From an uncultured Gammaproteobacteria bacterium (GTDB taxonomy: Bacteria > Pseudomonadota > Gammaproteobacteria > Steroidobacterales > GCA-2729495), in contig CAKZWQ010000016.1 in the NCBI GenBank assembly GCA_937921935.1, forward strand, positions 1-64,000: a stretch of 64,000 nucleotides of DNA, written 5' to 3'. Shown here piece by piece: positions 19,897 through 31,623 of this stretch. The notes under the pieces were generated by a model, which was not told the origin of the DNA, ran no database searches, and saw only the letters and a program-made list of their open reading frames with translations. The translations under genes and the position numbers were made by a program. Every line of letters starts with the position of its first letter. The stretch's first letter is position 1.

Positions 19897-19991
19897 AGCG
19901 GCATCTTAGCGTCTTTGTCGGCGGTACCACCGGCCCCGGGCATGCGGCATCATTAGCCATTGTTCAGCGACAATAGCCCGGCAGAGACAGC

Positions 19992-21002
19992 ATGACGAAA
20001 CAAACGGTCCTCACCGGCATTACTACTACGGGTACGCCGCACCTGGGGAACTACGCCGGCGCCATCCGGCCGGCTATCCAGGCCAGTCGTCGCGACGATG
20101 CCCATTCTTTTTATTTCCTCGCTGATTATCACGCGCTGGTGAAAAATCAGGATCCGGCGGCGGTGCACCAGTCGACCCTGGAGATTGCCGCCACCTGGCT
20201 GGCCATGGGCCTGGATCCTGAGCGCGTGGTTTTTTATCGGCAGTCCGATGTCCCCGAGATCCCGGAGCTGACCTGGATCCTGAATTCCGTGACCGCCAAG
20301 GGGCTGATGAATCGGGCCCATGCCTATAAGGCGGCCGTGCAGGCCAACGAAGAGGGGGGTAATAAGGACCCGGACAAAGGCGTCACCATGGCTTTATTTT
20401 CCTATCCCGTGCTGATGGCCGCCGACATTCTGATTTTTAATGCCCACAAAGTGCCCGTGGGTCGCGATCAGAAACAGCACGTGGAAATGGCCCGCGACAT
20501 CGCCCAGCGTTTTAACCATGTGTACCGGGAAATATTCGTGTTGCCCGATGCGGTGATCGATGACAACACGGCGGTGCTGTCGGGGCTGGACGGCCGCAAA
20601 ATGAGCAAGAGCTACAACAACACCATTCCGTTGTTCGCGCCGGCCAAGCGCTTGCGCAAGCTCATCATGAAAATAAAAACCAATTCCCTGGAGCCGGGTG
20701 AGCCCAAAGACCCCGCTGACTCCACTTTGTTTGATATTTATCGTGCCTTTGCCACGCCGCAAGAAACGGCCAGCCTGCGCGAGCAGTATGCAGCCGGCAT
20801 AGGCTGGGGCGACGCCAAGCAGGCCTTATTCGAGTATCTGGATGCTTTATTGCAGGAGCCGCGCGAGGAGTACGAACGCCTGATAGCTCGACCGGCTTAT
20901 CTGGAAGAGATGTTACAGGCGGGTGCAGACAAGGCCCGTGACATCGCGCGACCGATGATCGCTGATGTTCGCGATGCTGTGGGAATCAGGCCCCTGGGTT
21001 GA
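19992..21002 (+). CDS. trpS: Tryptophan--tRNA ligase
   Basis: Class I aminoacyl-tRNA synthetase that charges tRNA-Trp. 336 residues fits the family. The HIGH-type motif is TPHLGN (residues 15-20) and the KMSKS loop is intact at 203-207 ([11 protein letters not shown]). The ATG start has GGCAGAGA upstream. The gene converges on the FAD oxidase with no spacer: its TGA directly abuts the other gene's stop, forming TGATCA. No tryptophan attenuator-like leader was seen in the 95 bases upstream. Confidence 0.97.
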   Translation: MTKQTVLTGITTTGTPHLGNYAGAIRPAIQASRRDDAHSFYFLADYHALVKNQDPAAVHQSTLEIAATWLAMGLDPERVVFYRQSDVPEIPELTWILNSVTAKGLMNRAHAYKAAVQANEEGGNKDPDKGVTMALFSYPVLMAADILIFNAHKVPVGRDQKQHVEMARDIAQRFNHVYREIFVLPDAVIDDNTAVLSGLDGRKMSKSYNNTIPLFAPAKRLRKLIMKIKTNSLEPGEPKDPADSTLFDIYRAFATPQETASLREQYAAGIGWGDAKQALFEYLDALLQEPREEYERLIARPAYLEEMLQAGADKARDIARPMIADVRDAVGIRPLG

Positions 21003-22502
21003 TCAGCCGGCTACCGGTTTGACGTTGGCGTTCAGGCGGAACAGGTTAGCCGGGTCGTAACGAGACTTGAGTTGGGCCAGGCGAGCGTAATTGCCGCGGT
21101 AATTGGCCTGCACCCGGGGTTCATCCTCCGGCGAAATGCTGTTCACATAGAAGCCCTGGGTGTGAGGTTCCAGCGCCCGCCAGTAGCGCCTGACCTCGGC
21201 GATATTGCTGGCATCCGCAGCAGGCTCTTCCCAGCCGGCCATCACCAGCAGGGAGTAGGCGGCATCGCGATGGGAAAAAGCAGTGGCGTCCAGGGGGACG
21301 CGGCCTACGGCACCGCCGAGTTGCTGAAAGGTAACTACCAGGGTCATGCCGGGCGTCAGTCTGTACTGCTCCAGCAAAGAGTTCATCAGGCCACTATCGA
21401 TATCCGGCATGAAGCCCGACTTCATGTAATACCGGCCGCCGTGAGGGGTACTGCTGTCGATGCGTCGCTGCAGCTTCAGGTACTCCATCCGCCGGATACG
21501 GCTGACCAGGGGTTTGCCGAAGCTTTGCAGCTGGGCGATCAGTTTTTCACCCCGGGCTTCATCGCCGATATAGCAGGCTTCCACGGAGACCAGGGCGCGC
21601 TGACCCCGGGGGGCAACAATCGTCCAGTCGGTGTTGAGCTCATCGGGTGCGCCGGTGCAAAAATCCGCATAGTTGCGCAGCACCTCGGCGGCCTGTTCAA
21701 AGGGAAAGCTGACGGTTCCCCCGAGGATCATCGGGTCCATGGCATGCAGCTGATAGTCAAAGGAGCCCACCACACCGAAGTTACCGCCCCCGCCGCGCAG
21801 GCCCCAGAGCAGATCCGGGTTCTCTTCTTCACCGGCCTGTATCAGGTCGCCGGTAGCTGTCACGAGCCGGGCGCGAGTCAGATTGTCGCAGGTCAGCCCG
21901 AACTTGCGGCAGGTGCGACCGAAGCCCCCGCCCAGGGTCAGTCCGGCTGCGCCGGTGTGGGACACGGTCCCGGCGGTGGTCACCAGGCCAACAGCCTGGG
22001 TGGCGGCATCCAGTTCTCCGAGCAGGATTCCGGGCCCGGCAGTCGCCGTTCGACTGGCGGTATCCACCGCAACGCCGCGCATGAGAGACAGGTCAATCAT
22101 CAGGCCGGCATCGCAAACCGCCTTGCCTGAAATACTGTGGCCCCCGCCGCGCACCGCGACCAGCAGTTCATGACTGGACGCGAACTGCACGGCAGTCTGA
22201 ATGTCCGCGATATTGGTGCAACGTGCGATGAGGGCCGGACGGCGATCAATCATGCCGTTCCACACTCGTCTGACCTCACCGTAGGCGGCATCCTGCGCTG
22301 TCAGTAACGGACCGCTAAGGGCGCTCGCCAGTTCCCGGACTTCCGCCGCCTGCAAACTGAATGCCTGCCCGTTGCCGTGCAGCGCGGGTAATTCCGTCTG
22401 TCTGTTTTTGGCTGGCGAGAATTGCGGCCACAGGCTGGCTGCCGGGAGCAGGGCAGCGGCCCCTGCAGTGACGGTGTGGCGGAGGAAGCTTCGTCGCTGC
22501 AA
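21003..22502 (-). CDS. Tat-exported FAD-linked oxidase (BBE/PCMH family)
   Basis: A 499-residue oxidoreductase of the berberine-bridge/6-hydroxynicotine-oxidase type. It begins MQRRSFLRHTVTAGAAALL, a twin-arginine signal (RRSFLR), so it is probably folded with FAD before export. The FAD-binding loop has RGGGHSISG with His122, the usual covalent flavin attachment. The second attachment Cys found in bicovalent members is replaced by Ser181 (GTVSHTGAAG), suggesting single attachment. It ends with NLFRLNANVKP, the BBE terminal pattern. The start is TTG, 15 bases after uvrA, with a weak ribosome site. Substrate unknown. Confidence 0.88.
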   Translation of the reverse strand: MQRRSFLRHTVTAGAAALLPAASLWPQFSPAKNRQTELPALHGNGQAFSLQAAEVRELASALSGPLLTAQDAAYGEVRRVWNGMIDRRPALIARCTNIADIQTAVQFASSHELLVAVRGGGHSISGKAVCDAGLMIDLSLMRGVAVDTASRTATAGPGILLGELDAATQAVGLVTTAGTVSHTGAAGLTLGGGFGRTCRKFGLTCDNLTRARLVTATGDLIQAGEEENPDLLWGLRGGGGNFGVVGSFDYQLHAMDPMILGGTVSFPFEQAAEVLRNYADFCTGAPDELNTDWTIVAPRGQRALVSVEACYIGDEARGEKLIAQLQSFGKPLVSRIRRMEYLKLQRRIDSSTPHGGRYYMKSGFMPDIDSGLMNSLLEQYRLTPGMTLVVTFQQLGGAVGRVPLDATAFSHRDAAYSLLVMAGWEEPAADASNIAEVRRYWRALEPHTQGFYVNSISPEDEPRVQANYRGNYARLAQLKSRYDPANLFRLNANVKPVAG

Positions 22503-22517
22503 TTGTTCTCGCCTCGC

Positions 22518-25373
<2,856 letters not shown>

Positions 25374-25402
25374 GCCGGGTCGCTGAGCGAGGAAAACCGT
25401 CG

Positions 25403-25432
25403 ACTATACGGGCTTTGGGATCCTCGCCCCAA
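25403..25432 (-). promoter_or_regulatory. Candidate uvrA promoter
   Basis: On the minus strand TATAGT (25408-25403) is preceded, 18 bases upstream, by TTGGGG (25432-25427). The predicted start would be about 22 bases before the uvrA ATG. The -10 is good and the -35 is weak. Confidence 0.45.
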
Positions 25433-25551
25433 ACGCAGGCTGACCCGTTTTCATATGCTTATGCTCCTTTTGGGCGTGTTTTTTGGCTGGGTGGCGCATA
25501 CAATACGTCCCCCCGCTAATAAGGCGACCAGCCAAAGCGGGTAATTTTTAA

Positions 25552-25557
25552 TATAAT
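25552..25557 (+). promoter_or_regulatory. Candidate -10 element of ssb
   Basis: A perfect TATAAT lies 27 bases before the ssb ATG in an AT-rich stretch. I see no good -35 hexamer 16-18 bases upstream, so it may need an activator or may be chance. Confidence 0.35.
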
Positions 25558-25584
25558 CAAAGACTTAAGTCAGGGGTGTCGCTA

Positions 25585-26022
25585 ATGGCCCGCGGTGTTA
25601 ACAAGGTCATACTGATTGGGAACCTGGGCAAGGATCCCGAAATCAAATATATGCCCTCCGGGGATGCTGTCTGCAACGTGAGTCTGGCCACCACGGAGTC
25701 CTGGAAGGACAGGACCTCCGGCGATCAGGTGGAGAAGACCGAGTGGCACAACCTGGTCATGTTCAAGCGCACGGCTGAAGTGGCCGGTGAGTACCTGCGC
25801 AAGGGCTCCCAAGTCTATATCGAGGGCAGGCTCCAGACCCGCAAATGGCAGGACCGGGACGGCAACGACCGCTACACCACTGAAATCCGCGTGGACAACA
25901 TGCAGATGCTGGGCGGCCGCAGTGGCGGCGGCATGGCTCCGCCGGCAGAGCGGGGTGGGTCCAGTCGTTCTGCGGCGCAGGCGCAGCCGGCCGCCGAGTT
26001 CGAAGACGACATCCCCTTCTAA
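25585..26022 (+). CDS. ssb: Single-stranded DNA-binding protein
   Basis: Ssb coats single-stranded DNA in replication and repair and recruits partners through its acidic tip. The start is the ATG at 25585, which gives the family N terminus [24 protein letters not shown] is 8 bases upstream. A GTG 9 bases earlier is in frame but fits less well. 145 residues: an OB fold to about residue 112, a Gly/Ala-rich linker, then the conserved tip DDIPF. Divergent from uvrA across a 211-base gap. Confidence 0.97.
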   Translation: MARGVNKVILIGNLGKDPEIKYMPSGDAVCNVSLATTESWKDRTSGDQVEKTEWHNLVMFKRTAEVAGEYLRKGSQVYIEGRLQTRKWQDRDGNDRYTTEIRVDNMQMLGGRSGGGMAPPAERGGSSRSAAQAQPAAEFEDDIPF

Positions 26023-26137
26023 TTTTCACCCGGGCCGCAGGGCCGCAGGACATGCATCGGCGTGCCCCCGGGTACGCCGTTGCTTATTGGCTGATTCATA
26101 CGCGACATAAGTAGATCGCAAAAAAAGGTTAAAGACG

Positions 26138-27850
26138 ATGGGAGCATTTAAGGAGCCGCACGGCGGCACGCTAAAGGAACTGTATCTGGGCGAGGCCGCC
26201 GCGGAAGCAGAGAAGCAGAAGGCAATCGATTATCAGTCCTGGGATCTGACCGAGCGTCAGATCTGCGATCTGGAGCTACTTCTTAACGGTGCCTTTTCAC
26301 CCCTGGAAGGGTTTCTGACGGAGGCTGAGTACGACGGCGTGCTTGACAACATGCGTCTCCCCGACGGCACCTTGTGGCCCATGCCCGTTAATCTGGATGT
26401 GTCCGAAGCCTTTGCAGCTGGCATCGAAACGGGCCAGACGATTGCTCTGCGGGATCGCGAAGGCGTGCTGGTCGCAACCCTGGAGATCAGTGACAAGTGG
26501 CAGCCCGACAAGGCCCGTGAAGCTCGCCTGGCCTTCGGCAGCGAAGATCAGCTGCACCCGGCAGTGAACTACCTGATGAATATTGCCGGGCCCGTTTATC
26601 TGGGCGGCAAGCTGCGCGGTGTTGAGCCACCCATGCACTACGACTTCAAGTTGCTGCGGGACACGCCGGCCGAGTTGCGTGGGCGTTTCCGCAAGCTGGG
26701 CTGGCGCAAAGTGGTGGCTTTCCAGACCCGCAATCCCTTGCATCGCGCGCATCAGGAGCTGACGTTCCGGGCCGCGCGTGATCAAGAAGCCAATCTGCTG
26801 ATCCAGCCCGTGGTGGGTATGACCAAGCCCGGCGATGTGGATCACTACACGCGGGTCCGCTGCTACGAGCACGTGCTGGAGCAGTATCCCGAGCAGACCA
26901 CGGCCCTGAGCCTGCTGCCCCTGGCCATGCGCATGGCCGGGCCGAGGGAAGCGGTCTGGCACGCGATCATTCGCAAGAATTACGGCTGTACCCATTTCAT
27001 TGTGGGCCGCGACCATGCCGGCCCCGGTAACGATGCCAGCGGCGAGCCTTTCTACGGGCCTTACGACGCCCAGGAGCTGTTCCGCGAGTACGAGGATGAA
27101 CTGGATATCACCATGGTGCCGTTCCAGTTAATGGTCTATGTCGAGGATCGCGCCGAGTATGTGCCCATCGACGAAACCAAGAAAGAAGAGAAGGTGCTGA
27201 ACATCTCCGGTACGGAGTTTCGTCGTCGCCTGCAGGAAGGTCTGGATATCCCCGAATGGTTTTCCTATCCGAAGGTGGTGGCCGAACTGCGTCGCTCTTA
27301 TCCGCCGCGTCACCAGCAAGGTTTTACGGTCTTCTTTACGGGCCTTTCTGGTTCCGGCAAATCGACCATCGCCAATGCCTTGCTGGTTAAGCTGCTGGAA
27401 AGCGGCGGCCGGAATGTCACCCTGCTTGACGGTGATGTCGTGCGTCAGAACCTGTCCAGTGAGCTCGGCTTCTCCAAAGAGCATCGGGATCTGAATATCC
27501 AGCGGATTGGCTACGTGGCATCGGAGATCACGAAAAACGGGGGAATTGCCATTTGTGCCCCCATTGCCCCCTACACCCGCACTCGCCGGATCGTGCGTGA
27601 CATGATCGAGGCCGAAGGCGGCTTTGTTGAGGTCCATGTGGCAACGCCCATCGAGGTCTGCGAGCAGCGCGACCGCAAGGGCCTGTACGCCAAGGCACGG
27701 GCGGGCATCATCAAGGAATTTACCGGTATTTCGGATCCCTACGAAGAGCCTGAGAACCCGGAGTTGCGCATCGATACCGTGGGTTTGCACCCGGATCTGG
27801 CAGCGCACCGGATTTTCGTGAAACTGGAAAGCCTCGGGTTCATACGCTAG
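26138..27850 (+). CDS. Bifunctional sulfate adenylyltransferase / adenylylsulfate kinase
   Basis: A fused enzyme that activates sulfate to APS and phosphorylates it to PAPS. The N-terminal ATP sulfurylase has [10 protein letters not shown] (residues 196-205) and GRDHAGPG (290-297), its substrate-binding motifs. The C-terminal APS kinase starts near residue 395, with P-loop GLSGSGKST at 402-410 and [16 protein letters not shown] following. 570 residues is the usual fusion length. This single-chain Sat-CysC type differs from the heterodimeric CysDN of E. coli. It stands alone: no cysH, cysI or sulfate transporter gene is nearby. Some sulfur oxidisers use Sat in reverse; that cannot be decided here. 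Confidence 0.95.
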   Translation: MGAFKEPHGGTLKELYLGEAAAEAEKQKAIDYQSWDLTERQICDLELLLNGAFSPLEGFLTEAEYDGVLDNMRLPDGTLWPMPVNLDVSEAFAAGIETGQTIALRDREGVLVATLEISDKWQPDKAREARLAFGSEDQLHPAVNYLMNIAGPVYLGGKLRGVEPPMHYDFKLLRDTPAELRGRFRKLGWRKVVAFQTRNPLHRAHQELTFRAARDQEANLLIQPVVGMTKPGDVDHYTRVRCYEHVLEQYPEQTTALSLLPLAMRMAGPREAVWHAIIRKNYGCTHFIVGRDHAGPGNDASGEPFYGPYDAQELFREYEDELDITMVPFQLMVYVEDRAEYVPIDETKKEEKVLNISGTEFRRRLQEGLDIPEWFSYPKVVAELRRSYPPRHQQGFTVFFTGLSGSGKSTIANALLVKLLESGGRNVTLLDGDVVRQNLSSELGFSKEHRDLNIQRIGYVASEITKNGGIAICAPIAPYTRTRRIVRDMIEAEGGFVEVHVATPIEVCEQRDRKGLYAKARAGIIKEFTGISDPYEEPENPELRIDTVGLHPDLAAHRIFVKLESLGFIR

Positions 27851-27926
27851 GGTAATTAACGCCTGCCTGGTCGCTTTTGGGCTGGTCAGGCAAAGGCTTC
27901 AGGAGGAGGCGTTCGGCCACCTGGTC

Positions 27927-29267
27927 ATGCCAGGAAAACTCTACGTACAGACTTTCGGCTGCCAGATGAACGAGTACGATGCCGCGAAAATGGCAGATGT
28001 ACTGCGTGACAGCCATGGTCTTGAATCGACTGCGGATCCTGCGCAAGCGGATGTGCTGCTGTTGAACACCTGTTCCGTGCGTGAGAAAGCGCAGGAGAAG
28101 GTGTTCTCTCTGCTCGGCCGTTGGCGCGAGCTCAAGCAGGCACGTCCGGGCGTAGTCATCGGCGTGGGCGGCTGCGTCGCAAGCCAGGAAGGTGCGGCGC
28201 TGGCAGAGCGTTCGCCCTGCGTCGACATGGTTTTTGGCCCCCAGACCCTGCATCGCCTGCCCGTCATGCTGGATCGCGTGCGCAATCACGGCGGCACTGT
28301 CGTCGATGTCAGTTTCCCGGAAATCGAGAAGTTTGACGCCTTGCCGGCACCGCGAGCTGATGGCCCCACGGCCTTTGTCTCCATCATGGAAGGTTGCAGC
28401 AAGTACTGCAGTTTCTGTGTTGTGCCTTATACGCGGGGCGAAGAGATCAGCCGGCCGCTGGACGATGTTATGGCAGAGGTGATTCGCCTGACCCGCCAGG
28501 GCGTGGTGGAGATCACTTTGCTGGGTCAGAACGTGAACGCCTATCGCGGGCCGACGCATGACGGCCAGCTGGCAGATCTGGCGACCCTCATTCGCTATGT
28601 GGCCGCCGTGCCCGAGGTAGAGCGCATCCGCTTTACTACCTCGCACCCGATGGAATTCAGCAACCGCCTGATTGAGGTCTATGGCGAGGTCAAGAAGCTG
28701 GCGAATCATTTACATCTGCCGGTGCAATGTGGCTCTGATCGCATTCTGGCAGCGATGAAACGTGGTCACACGGTGCTGGAGTACAAAGACAAGATCCGGC
28801 GGCTGCGCGAGTTGCGCCCTGACCTGAGTATTGCGACGGATATCATTGTCGGCTTTCCCGGCGAGACCCAGACAGATTTTCAGGCCACCATGCAACTGGT
28901 TGCTGAGCTTGGTTTCGACCAGTCATTCAGCTTCGTTTACAGCGCCCGCCCGGGGACTCCTGCAGCCGCTCTTGAGGATCCCGTGACCCGGGAAGAGAAA
29001 CTTGCCCGCCTGTCGCAGCTGCAAGCGCGACTGAACGAGCAGGCAGCCGGCATCAGCCAGGCCATGGTTGGCACGCGCCAGCGGATTCTGGTTGAGCGGC
29101 CGTCCAAAAAGGATCCGGCGCAAATGGCGGGTCGCACGGAGAACAACCGCTGGGTCAACTTTGATGGTGATGAGGCGCTCATCGGCGGCTTCGTCGACGT
29201 AGTGATTACCGAGGCCCTGCCTAATTCGCTGCGCGGGCGGCTGACTGATTCCGCCGAAGCCGCTTGA
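27927..29267 (+). CDS. miaB: tRNA-2-methylthio-N6-dimethylallyladenosine synthase
   Basis: Radical-SAM methylthiotransferase that modifies A37 of tRNAs reading UNN codons. 446 residues. The N-terminal iron-sulfur cysteines are Cys12, Cys49 and Cys83. The radical-SAM cluster is CSKYCSFC with Cys157, Cys161 and Cys164. The C-terminal TRAM region follows about residue 380. It begins [18 protein letters not shown]. The purine-rich AGGAGGAGG lies about 18 bases upstream, rather far from the ATG. It heads the overlapping miaB-phoH-ybeY-corC-lnt series. Confidence 0.97.
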   Translation: MPGKLYVQTFGCQMNEYDAAKMADVLRDSHGLESTADPAQADVLLLNTCSVREKAQEKVFSLLGRWRELKQARPGVVIGVGGCVASQEGAALAERSPCVDMVFGPQTLHRLPVMLDRVRNHGGTVVDVSFPEIEKFDALPAPRADGPTAFVSIMEGCSKYCSFCVVPYTRGEEISRPLDDVMAEVIRLTRQGVVEITLLGQNVNAYRGPTHDGQLADLATLIRYVAAVPEVERIRFTTSHPMEFSNRLIEVYGEVKKLANHLHLPVQCGSDRILAAMKRGHTVLEYKDKIRRLRELRPDLSIATDIIVGFPGETQTDFQATMQLVAELGFDQSFSFVYSARPGTPAAALEDPVTREEKLARLSQLQARLNEQAAGISQAMVGTRQRILVERPSKKDPAQMAGRTENNRWVNFDGDEALIGGFVDVVITEALPNSLRGRLTDSAEAA

Positions 29268-30262
29268 ATACCCCAGCAATAACCCAGGAGGTCATCCTCC
29301 AGCCCGCAGATAATGAAGCGCTTGCCAATCTTTGCGGTCAGTTCGACGAGCACCTGCGGCAAATTGAACATCGGCTCGGGGTGCGTATCAGCAATCGCGG
29401 CAATCATTTTCGCGTCGTCGGCACCGAGGAGTCCTCGCGGGCGGGTGTCCGGGTTCTCGAGGAGCTTTATGGGCTGGCCGGGACGGAGGCCCTGGATCCG
29501 AGTCGCGTGCATGTCTGCCTGCAGGACGCCTCTGCAACAGAGGACCCGGTCCCTGCAGACGCACAAACCCAGGATGAGATCACTGTGCGGACCCGGCGCC
29601 TGCACATCCGGCCCCGCGGCAGTAACCAGCGTAACTACCTGGCCGGCATTCGCAGTCACGATCTGAGTTTCGGGATTGGGCCGGCGGGCACGGGCAAGAC
29701 CTATCTGGCCGTGGCCAGCGCCGTGGCGGCCCTTGAGGAGGATCTGGTGCGGCGCATCGTACTGGTGCGGCCGGCCGTCGAGGCGGGTGAAAGGCTTGGG
29801 TTTCTGCCGGGTGACATGTCGCAGAAAGTGGACCCCTATCTGCGGCCCATGTATGACGCCCTCTACGAGATGCTTGGCTTCGAGCGTGTTGCCAAGCTGA
29901 TTGAGCGCAATATCATCGAGGTCGCGCCCCTGGCGTTCATGCGGGGCCGGTCTTTAAATGAGAGCTTTATTCTTCTTGATGAAGCGCAGAACACATCCAT
30001 AGAACAGATGAAGATGTTCCTGACGCGCATGGGCTTTGGTTCCAAAGTGGTGGTGACCGGTGATATCACCCAGGTCGACCTGCCGCGTAATCAGACGTCC
30101 GGATTGCGCCACGTGATGCGCATTCTGGATGGTGTCAGTGATGTGAGCTTTAGCTATTTCTCGCCCCGTGATGTTGTCCGCCATGCGCTGGTTCAGCGGA
30201 TTGTCGAGGCCTATGACTCTGAGGAACCGTCCGACGACTCCGCGGGCAGGGATAATTCGTGA
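29264..30262 (+). CDS. ybeZ: PhoH-family ATPase (YbeZ)
   Basis: Predicted P-loop NTPase/RNA helicase that works with YbeY in ribosome quality control and 16S rRNA maturation. 332 residues. Walker A is GPAGTGKT (139-146); the Walker B-like [11 protein letters not shown] and the sensor [12 protein letters not shown] follow. The first usable start is a TTG overlapping the miaB stop. No ATG or GTG gives the conserved N terminus, so TTG is probable. The stop overlaps the ybeY GTG by 4 bases. Confidence 0.93.
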   Translation: MNTPAITQEVILQPADNEALANLCGQFDEHLRQIEHRLGVRISNRGNHFRVVGTEESSRAGVRVLEELYGLAGTEALDPSRVHVCLQDASATEDPVPADAQTQDEITVRTRRLHIRPRGSNQRNYLAGIRSHDLSFGIGPAGTGKTYLAVASAVAALEEDLVRRIVLVRPAVEAGERLGFLPGDMSQKVDPYLRPMYDALYEMLGFERVAKLIERNIIEVAPLAFMRGRSLNESFILLDEAQNTSIEQMKMFLTRMGFGSKVVVTGDITQVDLPRNQTSGLRHVMRILDGVSDVSFSYFSPRDVVRHALVQRIVEAYDSEEPSDDSAGRDNS

Positions 30263-30762
30263 GCGGCCAGGCGCAGCCGCTGATTGAATTGCAGTGCGCC
30301 CCGGGTATCGAATTACCGGAAGGTGCCAGCATCCCGGCATGGATTGCGGCCGCCTTTGTGCGCTTGCCTGCTCATCAGCCGGGCGAAATCAGCCTGCGCC
30401 TGGTAGATGCCGACGAGAGTCAGTCCATGAATAAGCAATTTCGCCACCGTGACATGCCCACAAACGTGCTGGCCTTTCCGGCTGAGGAATTGCCCGGCTT
30501 GCCGGCCCAGGCCTGTGCCATGCTCGGGGATCTCGTGATCTGCGTGCCGGTCATGCAGGCGGAGGCCGTGGCTCAGGGCAAAACCCCGCTGGCGCATTTC
30601 GCCCACCTGGTTGTCCATGGGACTCTGCATTTGCTGGGGCTGGATCACCAGACCGACGCACAGGCGCGCCACATGGAAGGGCTGGAGACAGAGATTTTGC
30701 AGGACCTGGGCTTCCCTGATCCTTATTGCTCCGCGGAGCACCGCCAAGAGGCTGCGCAATGA
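30259..30762 (+). CDS. ybeY: Endoribonuclease YbeY
   Basis: Zinc-dependent RNase for 16S rRNA 3'-end maturation and ribosome quality control. 167 residues. The zinc motif H-x3-H-x5-H is exact: HGTLHLLGLDH with His120, His124 and His130. The start is a GTG that overlaps the phoH stop, and its own stop overlaps the corC ATG. The neighbourhood phoH-ybeY-corC is highly conserved and supports both names. Confidence 0.97.
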   Translation: MSGQAQPLIELQCAPGIELPEGASIPAWIAAAFVRLPAHQPGEISLRLVDADESQSMNKQFRHRDMPTNVLAFPAEELPGLPAQACAMLGDLVICVPVMQAEAVAQGKTPLAHFAHLVVHGTLHLLGLDHQTDAQARHMEGLETEILQDLGFPDPYCSAEHRQEAAQ

Positions 30763-31607
30763 CTGCCGAACGACAAGACGAAGATCGCAGCAGCGGCCTT
30801 TACAGCTGGTTCAAGGAGCTCTTGCAGGGGGAGCCTTCCACCCGCGCTGAGTTGCTGCGATTCCTGCGTGATCGTCGCTGGGAAGGAGTTCTGGAACCTG
30901 AAGAACGCGCGATGCTGCAGGATGTTCTGGAGGTGTCGGAAACACAGGTGCGGGAAGTCATGGTTCCCCGTTCGCAGATGGTCGTGCTGGAGAGCAATGC
31001 ACCCAAAGAGGAAGTGTTGCGCATCATTCGTGAATGCGGTCATTCGCGCTTCCCGGTGGTCGGGGAAGAGCGCGATGAAGTGGTCGGTATCCTGCTGGCC
31101 AAGGACTTGCTGCGTTATTTTATGGACGAACCGGACGGGGAGTTCGATGTGCATCCGTATCTGCGGCCGGCGACGTTTATTCCCGAGAGCAAACGTCTGA
31201 ATACCCTGCTTAAGGAATTCCGGGTCAGTCGGAACCATATGGCTATTGTGGTCGATGAATATGGCGGCATCGCCGGCTTGCTGACCATCGAAGATGTGCT
31301 GGAAGAAATCGTCGGCGAAATCGACGACGAACATGATCCTCGTGAGAGCGCCCCGATTCAGGCGCAGGCGAACGGCTGTTTTCATGTCCAGGCCCTGGCT
31401 CGCATCGATGACTTCAACGAGTTCTTCAGTAGTGAATTCAGCGACGAGGATTACGACACCGTCGGTGGGTTGATCATTCATGAACTCGGTCGCTTGCCGA
31501 GACGGGATGAAACGATCGCCCTGGCGGGCCTGCGGTTCAAGGTTCTGCAGGCTGATCGTCGCCGTGTACACATGCTTGAAGTCAGCCGCGCCCCCGCCGC
31601 GGACTGA
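30759..31607 (+). CDS. corC: Magnesium/cobalt efflux protein CorC (CBS-domain protein YbeX)
   Basis: Cytosolic two-CBS-domain protein with a C-terminal CorC/HlyC (transporter-associated) domain, linked to Mg2+/Co2+ handling and, through context, to ribosome maturation. I choose the ATG at 30759 (282 residues), which overlaps the ybeY stop as ATGA; the frame is open further upstream but inside ybeY. CBS motifs include VREVMVPRSQMVVLE and VVGILLAKDLLRYF. The C-terminal domain has DDYDTVGG-like residues followed by FKVLQADRRRVHMLEV. No transmembrane segment. Confidence 0.95.
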   Translation: MTAERQDEDRSSGLYSWFKELLQGEPSTRAELLRFLRDRRWEGVLEPEERAMLQDVLEVSETQVREVMVPRSQMVVLESNAPKEEVLRIIRECGHSRFPVVGEERDEVVGILLAKDLLRYFMDEPDGEFDVHPYLRPATFIPESKRLNTLLKEFRVSRNHMAIVVDEYGGIAGLLTIEDVLEEIVGEIDDEHDPRESAPIQAQANGCFHVQALARIDDFNEFFSSEFSDEDYDTVGGLIIHELGRLPRRDETIALAGLRFKVLQADRRRVHMLEVSRAPAAD

Positions 31608-31623
31608 GCGCGAAACAACCCTG

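Noticed and set aside
25374-25584. Expected LexA box between uvrA and ssb
   Set aside because: I read both strands for CTGT-N8-ACAG and found none. A divergent LexA site cannot be excluded, but nothing supports it.
27840-28709. Minus-strand frame of 289 codons antisense to miaB
   Set aside because: miaB on the plus strand has all its iron-sulfur cysteines; the antisense frame has no recognisable motif.
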